Assembly: GCF_025460805.1 (NCBI RefSeq)
Contig: NZ_JAMXFJ010000001.1
Coordinates: forward strand, 215,859 to 279,858
Source: Microvirga sesbaniae
GTDB lineage: Bacteria; Pseudomonadota; Alphaproteobacteria; Rhizobiales; Beijerinckiaceae
Direction of reading: 5' to 3'
DNA length: 64,000 nucleotides
Shown: positions 44,973 to 53,624 of the stretch, one piece after another
How positions within the stretch are numbered: the stretch's first letter is position 1
Layout: the number at the start of each line of letters is the position of its first letter
Notes under the pieces: model-generated
Told to the model about the DNA's origin: nothing
Seen by the model: only the letters and a program-made list of their open reading frames with translations
Database searches by the model: none
Made by a program: the position numbers and the translations under genes

Positions 44973-45406
44973 ACCCACCCCAGGCTCAGGGCCCCGACGG
45001 CCAGATACCGTCCCGCCTTGGCCAGCGCCACGAGCGGGATGAAGACCCGCAGGGGTTCGCGCATTACGCCCGCCACGATGGTGAGCGGGTCGCCGACGAC
45101 CGGCAGCCAGCTCAGGAGCAGTGTCCAGCGCCCGTAGCGGTGGTACCAGCCTTCGGCCTTCGCCATCTGCCGGCGTTTCACCGGAAACCAGGCCCGGTCC
45201 TCGAAACGGGCGAAGAAGCGGCCCAGGAACCAGTTCACGATGGAGCCGAGGATGTTGCCCACGCTCGCCACGAGGATGAGCAGCCACCAGGGATAATGCT
45301 CGGCCACCAGCATGGCGAAGAGCACGGCCTCCGACTGGAACGGGAAGATGGTGGCCGAGAGGAAGGCCGCGGCGAACAGGGCGCCGTATTCGGCAAGGTG
45401 GGGCAT
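44969..45406 (-). CDS. YqaA/DedA-like membrane protein
   Basis: This inner-membrane protein of the SNARE-associated/DedA-related YqaA group has 145 residues. Three to four hydrophobic segments are visible. ATIFPFQSEAVLFAML, ASVGNILGSIVNWFLGRFF and LLSWLPVVGDPLTIVAGVMREPL are the conserved loops, with the Asp-Pro re-entrant type seen in DedA proteins. The start at 45406 (MPHLAEYGA) is preferred to an upstream ATG because the family begins there. DedA-family proteins are implicated in undecaprenyl-phosphate or phospholipid flipping. A similar role here is an inference. Confidence 0.85.
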   Translation of the reverse strand: MPHLAEYGALFAAAFLSATIFPFQSEAVLFAMLVAEHYPWWLLILVASVGNILGSIVNWFLGRFFARFEDRAWFPVKRRQMAKAEGWYHRYGRWTLLLSWLPVVGDPLTIVAGVMREPLRVFIPLVALAKAGRYLAVGALSLGWV

Positions 45407-45533
45407 GGGGCGGGACGGTCGGACCGGGTGCGAGGGGCGCAAAGGTTCAGGCCTCGCGCCGAGGCCTGAACGGCGCGGGATCTATCATGGTTCCGCCGTT
45501 CCGCCGAGCCGGATGCGAACGCCTCCGCCGACG

Positions 45534-46004
45534 CTACATCCGGTCGCTGAACGTGCCGTGCTGGGCCCGCGGGTTGAGGCGCGCGAAATCGTCGCCCTTC
45601 ACGTGAACCAGCGTGGCGTGGTCGCCGCCTTCGAAATAGACGTCCGGCTGGCGTTCCATGCTGTTCTCGACGATGACGTCGAGGCCGTAGCACGTGCCGA
45701 CGGGCGGAATGGCGCCACGGTCGCAGTCGCGGAACACCTCGACGATCTCATCCTCGGAGGCGAGGCGCAACTCCTGGCCGAGTTCCGTCTTGAGGTCGGA
45801 CAGGCGCAGGTGATGAGAGGCCGGCAGTACGGCCAGCATGTAGCTCTGGCCGTTGCTGAGCATGATGCCCTTGGCCAGCCGGTCGCCCGGCACGTGCCCG
45901 GCATGGGCCGTGCCCAGCGAGGTCATCGCCGGTTCGTGCGCGATCAGATCGTAGCTGATCCCCTGATCGGACATGTAGCGTTGAAGGGTGGGCGCGATCG
46001 TCAT
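45534..46004 (-). CDS. YbaK/EbsC-type aminoacyl-tRNA deacylase domain protein
   Basis: This free-standing editing-domain protein has 156 residues. SYDLIAHEPAMTSLGTAHAGHVPGDRLAKGIMLSNG is the family N-terminal half, with the Lys of RLAKGIML where the substrate-binding Lys lies in YbaK/ProX proteins. AIPPVGTCYGLDVIVENSM is the conserved core, and GDHATLVHVKGDDF the end. Its likely role is hydrolysis of a mischarged tRNA, substrate not determined. The start at 46004 has AGGAGG six bases upstream, and the ORF upstream in frame is rejected. It is transcribed alone. Confidence 0.85.
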   Translation of the reverse strand: MTIAPTLQRYMSDQGISYDLIAHEPAMTSLGTAHAGHVPGDRLAKGIMLSNGQSYMLAVLPASHHLRLSDLKTELGQELRLASEDEIVEVFRDCDRGAIPPVGTCYGLDVIVENSMERQPDVYFEGGDHATLVHVKGDDFARLNPRAQHGTFSDRM

Positions 46005-46225
46005 GACAACCTCCTGTGGGACGAGGATGCTCGCATGCCGGGAGGGCGGCTCGACTGACACACCGTCGCTTCGGGCAGCGCGGTTGCTTTGAAACATCCC
46101 GATGGTACACCTGGGTCAAGTGGGCTTCAATCGACACAAGGCTGCGACCGAGAACATTGTCGGTGAAGGGAGCGGCCCGCCTGGCGGTCATGTGGCGCCA
46201 TCACCGGCCCTGCGCTGACACTTAC

Positions 46226-46264
46226 ACCCCGGACTCGCACCCCGGACTTGCACCCCGGACTTGC
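46226..46264. repeat. Three 13-bp tandem units before the BaiN-type gene
   Basis: CACCCCGGACTTG occurs about three times with one substitution. It lies in the gap between the divergent YbaK-type gene (46004) and the flavoprotein gene (46320), where no other gene is seen. Confidence 0.7.
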
Positions 46265-46319
46265 TCCCCGTCCCAAGGTTCACTACCAACGGCGCATCTC
46301 GTTTCCACGCCGGCCCGCC

Positions 46320-47549
46320 ATGCATCGTTCGCGCGGAGGCGCCGAGACATCTCTTTCGGGAAGACCTCTCTTGGACCAGTTCGACGTGGTGGTGATCGGC
46401 GCAGGGGCCGCCGGGATGATGTGCGCGGCGGAGGCCGGGAAGCGCGGCCGTTCCGTGCTCGTCCTCGATCACGCGGCCAAGCCGGGCGAGAAGATCCGCA
46501 TTTCCGGCGGCGGACGCTGCAACTTCACCAATCTCAACGCCGCGCCGGCCAACTTCCTCTCGCAGAATCCGAGCTTCGCCATCTCGGCCCTGCGCCGCTA
46601 CACGCAGCGAGATTTCGTCGCCCTCGTGGAGCGCTACCGCATCGCCTATCACGAGAAGACCCTGGGTCAGCTCTTCTGCGACGGTTCGTCGAGGCAGATC
46701 GTCGATCTGCTCCTGACCGAGATGCGTCAGGCGAACGCTCAGCTGCGGCTCTCGACCTCCGTCGCGACGGTCGAGAAGACGTCGGACGGGTTTGCGCTCA
46801 CGCTCTCGCAGGGCGCGGTGCGATGCCGGTCTCTCGTGGTCGCCACCGGCGGGAAGTCGATCCCGAAGATGGGCGCCACCGGGTTCGGCTACGATCTCGC
46901 GCAGCAATTCGGCCTGCCCATCGTCGAGACGCGGCCGGCCCTCGTGCCGCTCACCCTGGAGCCCTCCATGCTGGAGCGCCTCGCGCCGCTGGCGGGCGTG
47001 TCGGTCGACGCGGTGGCGGGCTGCGGGAAGACGACTTTCGCCGAGGCCATGCTGTTCACCCATCGCGGCCTGAGCGGACCGGCGATCCTGCAGATCTCCT
47101 CCTACTGGCGTGAGGGGGACGAGATCGTGCTGTCCATGCTGCCGGGCGTCGACCTGTTCGAGGAACTGCGCGCCGCCCGCGCGCAGAACGGCCGGCAGGC
47201 GCTTCAGACCGCCCTGTCCGCCCTCCTGCCCAAGCGCCTCGCGCAACTCGTCGCCGAAACCGAGAAGGGGCCGGCCAACCTGGCCGATCATTCCGACAAG
47301 CGGCTCCGGGCCATCGCCGAGGCCGTCAACCGCTGGCGCTTCAAGCCGGCCGGATCGGAGGGCTATCGGACCGCCGAGGTGACGCTCGGGGGCGTGGATA
47401 CGCGCCACCTCGATTCCCGGACCATGGAAGCCAAGGCGGTGCCCGGCCTCTACTTCATCGGCGAGGTGGTGGACGTCACCGGCTGGCTCGGCGGGTACAA
47501 TTTCCAATGGGCATGGTCGTCCGGCTGGTGCGCCGGACAGGCGGCCTGA
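46320..47549 (+). CDS. BaiN/HI0933-family FAD-dependent oxidoreductase
   Basis: This flavoprotein of the HI0933 family has 409 residues and an uncharacterised reaction. FDVVVIGAGAAGMMCAAEAGKRGRSVLVLDHAAKPGEKIRISGGGRCNFTN contains the FAD-binding GxGxxG and the family-specific GGGRCNFTN loop. VATGGKSIPKMGATGFGYDLA and the C-terminal PGLYFIGEVVDVTGWLGGYNFQWAWSSGW complete it. The ATG at 46320 is preferred to an upstream in-frame TTG at 46248, which lies in tandem repeat DNA. Homologues are linked to bile-acid dehydroxylation or to tRNA/flavin functions, neither assignable here. Confidence 0.88.
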   Translation: MHRSRGGAETSLSGRPLLDQFDVVVIGAGAAGMMCAAEAGKRGRSVLVLDHAAKPGEKIRISGGGRCNFTNLNAAPANFLSQNPSFAISALRRYTQRDFVALVERYRIAYHEKTLGQLFCDGSSRQIVDLLLTEMRQANAQLRLSTSVATVEKTSDGFALTLSQGAVRCRSLVVATGGKSIPKMGATGFGYDLAQQFGLPIVETRPALVPLTLEPSMLERLAPLAGVSVDAVAGCGKTTFAEAMLFTHRGLSGPAILQISSYWREGDEIVLSMLPGVDLFEELRAARAQNGRQALQTALSALLPKRLAQLVAETEKGPANLADHSDKRLRAIAEAVNRWRFKPAGSEGYRTAEVTLGGVDTRHLDSRTMEAKAVPGLYFIGEVVDVTGWLGGYNFQWAWSSGWCAGQAA

Positions 47550-47638
47550 TCGCGGGACACTGGCCGTGCCCGTCCGCCTGTGTTCTCCCCTGGCCCTGTG
47601 CTATGCTCGCGGGGTCGAACTCCACGGGGGAGGGTCGC

Positions 47639-47884
47639 ATGCATTCGGGCATGGTCCTCATCTGGATCGGTGCGCTGCTCATCGTGGCCGGGATCGTGCT
47701 CGCGGCAGGCCGGGTTCTCTGGAAGGGCCGCCTGAGCGACCCGCATCGCCTGGGCCCGGCGGAGGGCGGCGCCACCCTGGAGCCGCGGGAGCGGGCGCGC
47801 TCCCTGCATCCCAGGCACCATTGGCCCAGCATCGCCCTGGTGGCGCTCGGCATCGTGCTCATGCTGGCCGAAGCGGCCGTGTGA
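47639..47884 (+). CDS. Small two-helix membrane protein
   Basis: This 81-residue protein has two clear membrane segments: about residues 5 to 25 (MVLIWIGALLIVAGIVLAAGRV) and about 62 to 80 (WPSIALVALGIVLMLAEAAV). A charged loop RERARSLHPRHHWP lies between them. GGGGAGGG lies 4 to 11 bases before the ATG. No family is recognised. It lies between the flavoprotein gene and the carboxypeptidase gene, all on the plus strand, so a shared transcript is possible but unproven. Confidence 0.72.
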   Translation: MHSGMVLIWIGALLIVAGIVLAAGRVLWKGRLSDPHRLGPAEGGATLEPRERARSLHPRHHWPSIALVALGIVLMLAEAAV

Positions 47885-47996
47885 CGGGCCCTCCGACGGC
47901 GTCGAAACGGTGCTTCGCATCTCGAAAGAGGTAGAGCGGGGCAGTTTTTGCCGGGTTGCGCTTGCCTCAGGCCACGGTTCGGGCAACGATCCGGCC

Positions 47997-48938
47997 ATGA
48001 AGCCGCTCTCGCTCCTCCTGGCTGCCGGCCTTCTCCTGATGCCTGCCGGCGTCGGCGCCTCTCCCATGCTGCTGGTGGACGCGTCCACGGGCGACGTTCT
48101 CGCCGCCCAGGAGGCGACCCGCTCCTGGCATCCCGCATCGCTCACCAAGATGATGACGGCGCATCTCGCCCTCTCGGCGGTCCGCGCCGGCCAGGTCAGC
48201 ATGGACACGTCCGTGGTCATGAGCGCGAAGGCGGCGTCCCAGGCCCCCACGAAGCTCGGCATCCCGCCGGGCACGTCCCTGAGGCTCGAGGACGCGATCA
48301 CGGTCATGATGGTCAAGAGCGCCAACGACGTCACCTTCGCGGTCGCGGAGGCCATCGGCGGCAGCGAGGAGGCGTTCGTGGCCGCCATGAACGCGGAGGC
48401 GCGGCGCCTCGGCATGACCGGGACGCGGTTCGTCAACCCGACCGGCCTGCACGACGACCGCCAGGTGACCAACGCGCGGGACATGGCCGTGCTCATGATG
48501 GTGCTCCTGAGCTACCACGGCGACCACATGGACCTGCTCAGGACCCCGTCGATCACCGTCAACGGCCGGATGCTCAAGAACACCAACAAGCTGGTGGAGG
48601 ATTACGCGGGGCTCGAAGCCTCGAAGACCGGCTTCGTCTGCGCCTCCGGATTCAACGTGGCGGTCTCGGCCCTGCGCGGGGACAGGCGCGTCGTCGGCGT
48701 GGTGCTCGGATCGCCGAGCGCCGCGACCCGGACGCTGGTCATGCGGGACCTGCTCAACACCGGCCTGTCGGACGGGGCGAGCCCCGTCGGCAATCTGCGC
48801 ACCATGAAGGCCGCAGGACCTGCCCCGGCGGCGGATCTGCGCCGCCTCAAATGCGGCCGGCAGGATCCGGCGCGCCTGGAAGCGAGGGCTGCCGCGGGGA
48901 CGGTCGCGAAACGCACCGAGATTCAGCCGCTCCGCTGA
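47997..48938 (+). CDS. D-alanyl-D-alanine carboxypeptidase (peptidase S11)
   Basis: This periplasmic low-molecular-weight penicillin-binding protein trims the terminal D-Ala of peptidoglycan stem peptides. A signal peptide (MKPLSLLLAAGLLLMPAGVGA, residues 1 to 21) is present. The catalytic triad motifs are SLTK (Ser48/Lys51), SAN (KSANDVTFAVAEAIGGS) and KTG (ASKTGF). DAITVMMVKSANDV is the family block. It has no C-terminal PBP5-like domain; the last 50 residues are Arg/Ala-rich and unstructured. Length 313 residues. The start at 47997 is chosen because the signal peptide begins there; an upstream in-frame start is rejected. Confidence 0.92.
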   Translation: MKPLSLLLAAGLLLMPAGVGASPMLLVDASTGDVLAAQEATRSWHPASLTKMMTAHLALSAVRAGQVSMDTSVVMSAKAASQAPTKLGIPPGTSLRLEDAITVMMVKSANDVTFAVAEAIGGSEEAFVAAMNAEARRLGMTGTRFVNPTGLHDDRQVTNARDMAVLMMVLLSYHGDHMDLLRTPSITVNGRMLKNTNKLVEDYAGLEASKTGFVCASGFNVAVSALRGDRRVVGVVLGSPSAATRTLVMRDLLNTGLSDGASPVGNLRTMKAAGPAPAADLRRLKCGRQDPARLEARAAAGTVAKRTEIQPLR

Positions 48939-48984
48939 CGATCAGCGCTCAACGATGCGCCGTTTCAAGGGATGAGCATGGGAC

Positions 48985-49031
48985 AATCGGGACGGCCGGC
49001 AAGAGGCGGGTGATGACCGGCCGGCCATGAC
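48985..49031 (-). repeat. Composite repeat, long arm only
   Basis: CCCGAT-type bases, GGCCGG and CATCACCCGCCTC mark the long first arm, read on the minus strand and ending GTCAT at 49031. The other half is absent. The whole gap 48939-49321 is repeat DNA with no gene. Confidence 0.7.
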
Positions 49032-49070
49032 GGGGCGAGGTTTGCGCGAACCGGATGTTCATCCTCCCAC

Positions 49071-49157
49071 GTCATCACCGGGCTTGTCCCGGTGATCTCG
49101 ATGCAAGAGGCGCCGCGCTCTTCCGATCGGGATGGCCGGCACAAGGCCGGCCATGAC
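49071..49157 (-). repeat. Cloverleaf composite repeat, short form, complete
   Basis: On the plus strand it reads GTCATCACCGGG...CCCGGTGAT, a spacer with GGCGCCGCGC, and ATGGCCGG...CCGGCCATGAC. All four pairings are possible. Confidence 0.85.
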
Positions 49158-49217
49158 GTGCGGAGGGTGGCGGGAAGGGCGGAGGTTGTCATCACCGGCC
49201 CTTGCCACCTTCTCCAC

Positions 49218-49244
49218 GTCATCACCGGGCTTGTCCCGGTGATC
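49218..49244 (-). repeat. Half copy of the composite repeat
   Basis: GTCATCACCGGGCTTGTCCC and GGTGAT are present without the second arm. Another degenerate GTCATCACCGG start lies at about 49188. Confidence 0.65.
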
Positions 49245-49321
49245 TCGACCGGAAGGCCGCCGAGCGTATCGTGTGGACGAAGGCGGGTCACTGACGCGGC
49301 CCTCTGGGTCCGTCCGATGCG

Positions 49322-50515
49322 CTAGGCAGCCGACGGCCTGTCGACGGGCAGGGATTCCAGTGCGCCGGCCTCGTCGATGCGCCGCACGAGATCGTCCACT
49401 TCCTCTTCCGTCTGGTAGATGCCGAAACCGATGCGCAGGCGCTGGCCGCGCACGTCGCTCACCACGCGCAATTCCGCGAGGTCGCGATGGATCGTCTGCG
49501 CTTCGGGGGTCCGGAAGGTGAGGAAGTTGCCGCGCCGCATCTCGTCCGCCGGCACCACGAGGGAAGCGTGCTCGAACAGGGCGGACGCCTCGATGCGGCG
49601 CAGGAAATGCTGCTGAAGCGCCTTCGCATGGGCGTGGATGATGCCGGGCGTGATGCCCTCATCCGCGAGCCAGCGCATCACCGCGTTGAAACGGTAGAGG
49701 CCCGAGGGGTCGAAGGTGGCGCCCATGAAGCGCCAGCCGTCGTGGCTGTAGCCGACCTGTCCGCCCTGCGCGTTGGTGAGGTTGCCGAAGGCCGCATACC
49801 AGCCCGTGTCGCGCGGGCGCGGGCCCCAGCCCGGCGGGCAATGCATGAAGCACGCGCCTTCGCCGGCCATGGCGTATTTGTATCCTCCGGCGATGTAGAA
49901 CACACGTTCCGCGATGCCGCCGAGATCCGTCGGCCGCGCCATGAAGCCGTGATAGCCGTCGATCACGATCATGGCGCCGTCGCAGGCGCATTCGGCGAGC
50001 CTGCGGCCATCCGGCGCGAAGCCGGAATTGAAGAAGACCTGGCTGACGAACACGAGGTCGTAGCCGTCCTGGGCGGCCGTGAAGAAGCGGTCCTCGAATG
50101 TCGTGAAGGGCTCCGCCGGCACCCGCGTGACGGCCACGATCCGCTCCTCCTCCAGGCGGGCGATCTGGCGCGTGAAGGAGTGGAACTCGCCGTCCGATGT
50201 CAGGATCCGGACCGGGCGGTCCCCCGGGAAGCAGGAGAGGATGCGCTTGAGGAATTCGTGGGTGTTGGGCGCCACCGCGATGGTGGACGGATCGGGCAGG
50301 TTGAGGTGCCCGGCCACGTGGCCGCGATACTCGTCGAGGACCGGACCCAGGACATGCTCCCACTTGTCGTCCATGAGCCGGGCCGCATCGTCCCAGGCCT
50401 GGAGCTGCGCGTCCCGCGTCACGTCGGGCCAGGGGTGGTGGCTGTGGGCCGCGAAATGCAGGCGGTCCGGCTCGGTGTTGAGGAAGCGGGAGAAATGCTG
50501 GCGAAGATCAAGCAT
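49322..50515 (-). CDS. kynU: Kynureninase-like aminotransferase class V protein
   Basis: This pyridoxal-phosphate enzyme of 397 residues most likely cleaves kynurenine to anthranilate and alanine. The cofactor Lys is in YIAGGYKYAMAGEG, and the Asp that holds the pyridine ring is in MIVIDGYHGF. FHSFTRQ and HFAAHSHHPWPD mark the substrate side. Class V membership is clear; the precise substrate is inferred from the adjacent tryptophan dioxygenase gene, 17 bases upstream. A formamidase (kynB) is absent from the pair. It ends in TAG followed by CGCATCGGAC, the edge of a repeat-type sequence. The alternative is a cysteine-desulfurase-like activity. Confidence 0.8.
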   Translation of the reverse strand: MLDLRQHFSRFLNTEPDRLHFAAHSHHPWPDVTRDAQLQAWDDAARLMDDKWEHVLGPVLDEYRGHVAGHLNLPDPSTIAVAPNTHEFLKRILSCFPGDRPVRILTSDGEFHSFTRQIARLEEERIVAVTRVPAEPFTTFEDRFFTAAQDGYDLVFVSQVFFNSGFAPDGRRLAECACDGAMIVIDGYHGFMARPTDLGGIAERVFYIAGGYKYAMAGEGACFMHCPPGWGPRPRDTGWYAAFGNLTNAQGGQVGYSHDGWRFMGATFDPSGLYRFNAVMRWLADEGITPGIIHAHAKALQQHFLRRIEASALFEHASLVVPADEMRRGNFLTFRTPEAQTIHRDLAELRVVSDVRGQRLRIGFGIYQTEEEVDDLVRRIDEAGALESLPVDRPSAA

Positions 50516-50531
50516 GGCGCATCCCCCTCCG

Positions 50532-51362
50532 TCAAAGCCTGCCGCGCACGGACCAGAGCTCGGGGAAGAAGGAGCGCTCGAGGGCCTTGCGCAGGTAGGT
50601 CACGCCGCTGCTGCCGCCCGTGCCGCTGCGCATGCCGATGATGCGCTCGACCGTCTTCATGTGCCGGAAACGCCATTGCTGGAAGGCATCCTCCAGGTCG
50701 ACCAGTTCCTCGGCGAGCTCGTAAAGGTCGAAATGCTCGCCCGCATGGCGGTAGATCTCCTCCCAGGCGGCCTCGACCCCCGCGTTGGCCGCATAGGGCT
50801 GGGTCACGTCGCGGTCGAGCACCTCGGCCGGGATCGCATAGCCGCGCCGGGCCAGGAGGCGCAGGGCCTCGTCGTAGAGGCTCGGCGCCCGGTAGGCGGC
50901 CTCGAGCTGCTCGGCGAGGTCGCCCCGGTGGCGGTGCGGCGCCATCTTGGCCGCATCCTTGGCGCCGAGCTTGAACTCCACCAGCCGGTATTGCCACGAC
51001 TGGAACCCGGAGGACTTTCCGAGCGCCGGCCGGAAGCTCAGGTAGTCGGACGGGGTCATGGTGGAGAGCACCGTCCAGGCCTGGATCAGCTGCTCCTGGA
51101 TCCGATTGATGCGCGCGGTGCATTTGAAGGCGGGCTGGAGCTCGTCGGCCCGGATATAGGCCAGGGCGGTGTCGAGCTCGCGGTTCAGGAGCTTCAGCCA
51201 GAGCTCCATCACCTGATGGATGGTGATGAAGAGGAGTTCGTCGTGCTCGGCCGTCAGGGGGGATTGGGCGGAGAGGAGCGTGTCGAGCCGGAGATAGTCG
51301 CCATAGCTCATGCCGTCGGAAAAGTCGGTGTGAATCCCGTCTGTCGCTGCGGACAACGCCAT
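50532..51362 (-). CDS. kynA: Tryptophan 2,3-dioxygenase
   Basis: This heme enzyme oxidises L-tryptophan to N-formylkynurenine. The family signature [42 protein letters not shown] holds the substrate-binding Tyr and Arg; the distal His lies in the HDELLF segment. [39 protein letters not shown] provides the proximal heme His (RHMKTV) and the Arg/Thr carboxylate binders. Length 276 residues. CAGGGAG abuts the ATG with no spacing, so the downstream TTG six bases later is an alternative start. It forms an operon with kynU. Confidence 0.95.
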   Translation of the reverse strand: MALSAATDGIHTDFSDGMSYGDYLRLDTLLSAQSPLTAEHDELLFITIHQVMELWLKLLNRELDTALAYIRADELQPAFKCTARINRIQEQLIQAWTVLSTMTPSDYLSFRPALGKSSGFQSWQYRLVEFKLGAKDAAKMAPHRHRGDLAEQLEAAYRAPSLYDEALRLLARRGYAIPAEVLDRDVTQPYAANAGVEAAWEEIYRHAGEHFDLYELAEELVDLEDAFQQWRFRHMKTVERIIGMRSGTGGSSGVTYLRKALERSFFPELWSVRGRL

Positions 51363-51531
51363 CTCCCTGAGCTGCTCCGCTTTGGCGCGGATTATTACGT
51401 TACCTTAGATGAATTCTACGAAAGTAGGACATTGCGTCGGGCTTGTCACGCCGGGTGAGTCGGAATTGGCATTCGCTCCCCGAGAGAGTAGGTTGCCGCC
51501 CCGAACGATCCATCGCCGGAGACAACCCCGC
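51363..51531. promoter_or_regulatory. Divergent promoter region between kynA and the DUF3297 gene
   Basis: About 51390-51420 is AT-rich (GATTATTACGTTACCTTAGA). It probably drives kynA on the minus strand. No operator dyad is assigned. Confidence 0.35.
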
Positions 51532-51774
51532 ATGACCGACACGCTTCCCGACCGCCTGTCCTCGAACCCGAACAGCCCCTATTACGACGAGGAGTTGCTC
51601 GCGAAGGGGGTGGGAATCCGCTTCAACGGGGCCGAGAAGACCAACGTGGACGAGTATTGCGTCAGCGAGGGCTGGGTCCGCGTCACCGCCGGCAACGCCA
51701 AGGACCGCTTCGGCAATCCCATGACCATCAAGCTCAAGGGCAAGGTCGAGCCCTATCTCCAGACGAAGGAGTGA
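51532..51774 (+). CDS. DUF3297 protein
   Basis: This is an 80-residue protein that matches DUF3297 by its blocks YYDEELLAKGVGIRFNGAEKTNVDEYCVSEGWVRV and AKDRFGNPMTIKLKGKVEPY. The single Cys near the middle is conserved in my recollection. It has no signal peptide. I do not assign a function. The start at 51532 (MTDTLPDRLSSNPNSPYYDE) is chosen because it starts the family sequence; an upstream ATG gives only unconserved sequence. It is divergent from kynA and not clearly coupled to any neighbour. Confidence 0.82.
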   Translation: MTDTLPDRLSSNPNSPYYDEELLAKGVGIRFNGAEKTNVDEYCVSEGWVRVTAGNAKDRFGNPMTIKLKGKVEPYLQTKE

Positions 51775-51902
51775 GGCCGGGGAGAGCCCTCGTCCTCCCG
51801 GAATCGCCGGCCGCCCGGCCAAGCCGGAGGGGTAGGGTGGCGGACGCGCCGATCCAGGATAAGCTTGCCGCTCGGAAGATCCTCGGGAGGGGCTGATCCA
51901 GG

Positions 51903-52196
51903 ATGGCCGCTGGTCGGCGACGGACAACACTCGTGGTCGCGGGCTGGCTCCTCGGCGGGCCGGCCCTGGCCCATGGCTGGTATCCGGCCTGGTGCTGCAA
52001 CGATCACGATTGCCGCGAACTGGCGCAGGCCAGGGGCGAGACCGTGACCGAGACCGAGGAGGGCTGGCGGCTCTGGGACGGGCGCCTCGTCGGCCGCGAC
52101 GAGGCCAAGATGTCCCCGGATGGGAAGTTCCACATCTGCGAGGAGCCGACCACCCACGCGATCATCTGCTTCTTCGCCCCGCAGGGATCGTCCTGA
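51903..52196 (+). CDS. Exported small Cys-rich protein
   Basis: A hydrophobic N-terminus (MAAGRRRTTLVVAGWLLGGPALA, residues 1 to 23) looks like a signal peptide. The mature part of 74 residues starts HGWYPAWCCNDHDCRELA and has Cys at four positions (WCC, DC, IC, IC), suggesting two disulfides. DGRLVGRDEAKMSPDGKFHICEEP is a conserved-looking block. I recall similar short proteins in other Hyphomicrobiales without known function. It is probably periplasmic. Confidence 0.72.
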   Translation: MAAGRRRTTLVVAGWLLGGPALAHGWYPAWCCNDHDCRELAQARGETVTETEEGWRLWDGRLVGRDEAKMSPDGKFHICEEPTTHAIICFFAPQGSS

Positions 52197-52220
52197 CGGG
52201 CCGCCGCCCCTCCCGGCGAG

Positions 52221-53624
52221 CTACGGGGTCGGCTTGAGCCGCCCCCAGATCGCCTCTGCGGCCTTGGAATAATCGCCGTCGAAATGATGCCCGCCGTCCA
52301 GCGCGATTCTTTGCGTCCCACCGAGTTCGGGCGCCGTGCAGGAGGTCTCGTTGTCCTCCGCCTCCTCCTTGCCGTAGATGCACTGCGTCTTGTCGAGCGG
52401 CAACTGATGGAGGAGCGGGGTCAAGGGCCGGCTCTCGGCGGAGGCGGCGCCGATGAAGCCCTCCACGGTCACCTCGAAATCCGCGTTGGTGCCGAGCGCC
52501 AGGAGCGACACGAGACCGACCCGGTCCCTGATCGCCTTGGGCAGTTCCGGCCACACGTCGGGCATGATGTCGGAGCCGAACGAGAACCCCACGATGGCAT
52601 AGTGGTCGGTCCCGAATTCCGCGCCGTAATGGTCGAACAGCAGACCGAGATCGGCGGCCACGTCCTTCGGGCTCTTCTTGGACCAGAAATAGCGCAGGGA
52701 ATCGAGCCCCACGACGGCGACGCCCTTTTGCGCGAGCCATTCGCCGATGGACTTGTCGATGTCCCGCCAGCCGCCGTCGCCCGAGATGATGACGGCGAGC
52801 CCTTTCGCCGGCCCCTCGGGGGCGATGACCGAGACAGGCAGCTGCGAGTGGCCGCGCTCGCCGGTCTTGCCCAGCTCGACGGCGCTGTCGATCAGGGCGT
52901 CGCGGACGGCGGCGGCGTCCTCGGCCGGCACGAAGGCGACCTCGTCGCCGTCGCCCTGGAAGGCCTCCACGGCCTGGCGCTCGCGTTCCGGCGCAATGGC
53001 CCGCCAGGGCGCGGGCAGGTCGGGCACCCGGCGCAGGGCGAAGAAGCCGTCGCCCGCCGGCTCGAGCTTGGGATCGAAGCAATAGGTCCTGTCGGTCTTC
53101 AGCAGGGGCTTGAAGCCGATTCCGATGGCGCCTCCGAGAGTGTTCGCCGGAGCCTGCGCCAGGGCCGCATAGGCGAAGGCAGCGCCGTCGCCCCGTCCGG
53201 CGATCACCGGGAAGAAGTAGCGCTGCAGCCCGAGCTTGCGCTGCACCGCCTGGGCGAGATCCTTCAGGTCGTCCGACACGTAGTGGCACTCGTCCTCGGG
53301 CGGCGACTTGGCGAAGTCGGCGCGCAGGGCGTCGAAGTTGAAGGAGGCTGCCGCCAGCCCGGCCTTCGCCAGCGCAAGGGCATCCTCCCGCCGCGCCGCC
53401 GCATCGGCCTCGTCGGCCACTAGAATGACCAGCCCCTTCGAGGGACGATCCTCCGCCCGGACGATGTCGACGGGGCCGAAGCCCTCGACGTCGATCGTCG
53501 TGGTGGAGACGGTGGGCGGCATCAGGGCCGACCATGCGGAGCGGCCGAGCAGCACGCTGCCGAACACCAGGGCGACGAGCGCCGCCACGACGGTCAGGTT
53601 CCGGAGATGCTTGAACGTCCTCAT
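52221..53624 (-). CDS. acvB: AcvB/VirJ-family periplasmic lipase-like protein
   Basis: This 467-residue protein with an N-terminal hydrophobic signal or anchor (VVAALVALVFGSVLLG) is made of two VirJ-like halves. The C-terminal half, after residue about 245, has the nucleophile motif GFSFGSD (G-x-S-x-G) and an Asp/His pair later (DGGHHF). In Agrobacterium AcvB, the partner of LpiA, has been described as hydrolysing lysyl-phosphatidylglycerol and as needed for virulence and acid tolerance. Here it follows lpiA with a four-base overlap. That context makes the lipid-hydrolase role the best inference. A truncated longer frame upstream is not used. Confidence 0.88.
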   Translation of the reverse strand: MRTFKHLRNLTVVAALVALVFGSVLLGRSAWSALMPPTVSTTTIDVEGFGPVDIVRAEDRPSKGLVILVADEADAAARREDALALAKAGLAAASFNFDALRADFAKSPPEDECHYVSDDLKDLAQAVQRKLGLQRYFFPVIAGRGDGAAFAYAALAQAPANTLGGAIGIGFKPLLKTDRTYCFDPKLEPAGDGFFALRRVPDLPAPWRAIAPERERQAVEAFQGDGDEVAFVPAEDAAAVRDALIDSAVELGKTGERGHSQLPVSVIAPEGPAKGLAVIISGDGGWRDIDKSIGEWLAQKGVAVVGLDSLRYFWSKKSPKDVAADLGLLFDHYGAEFGTDHYAIVGFSFGSDIMPDVWPELPKAIRDRVGLVSLLALGTNADFEVTVEGFIGAASAESRPLTPLLHQLPLDKTQCIYGKEEAEDNETSCTAPELGGTQRIALDGGHHFDGDYSKAAEAIWGRLKPTP

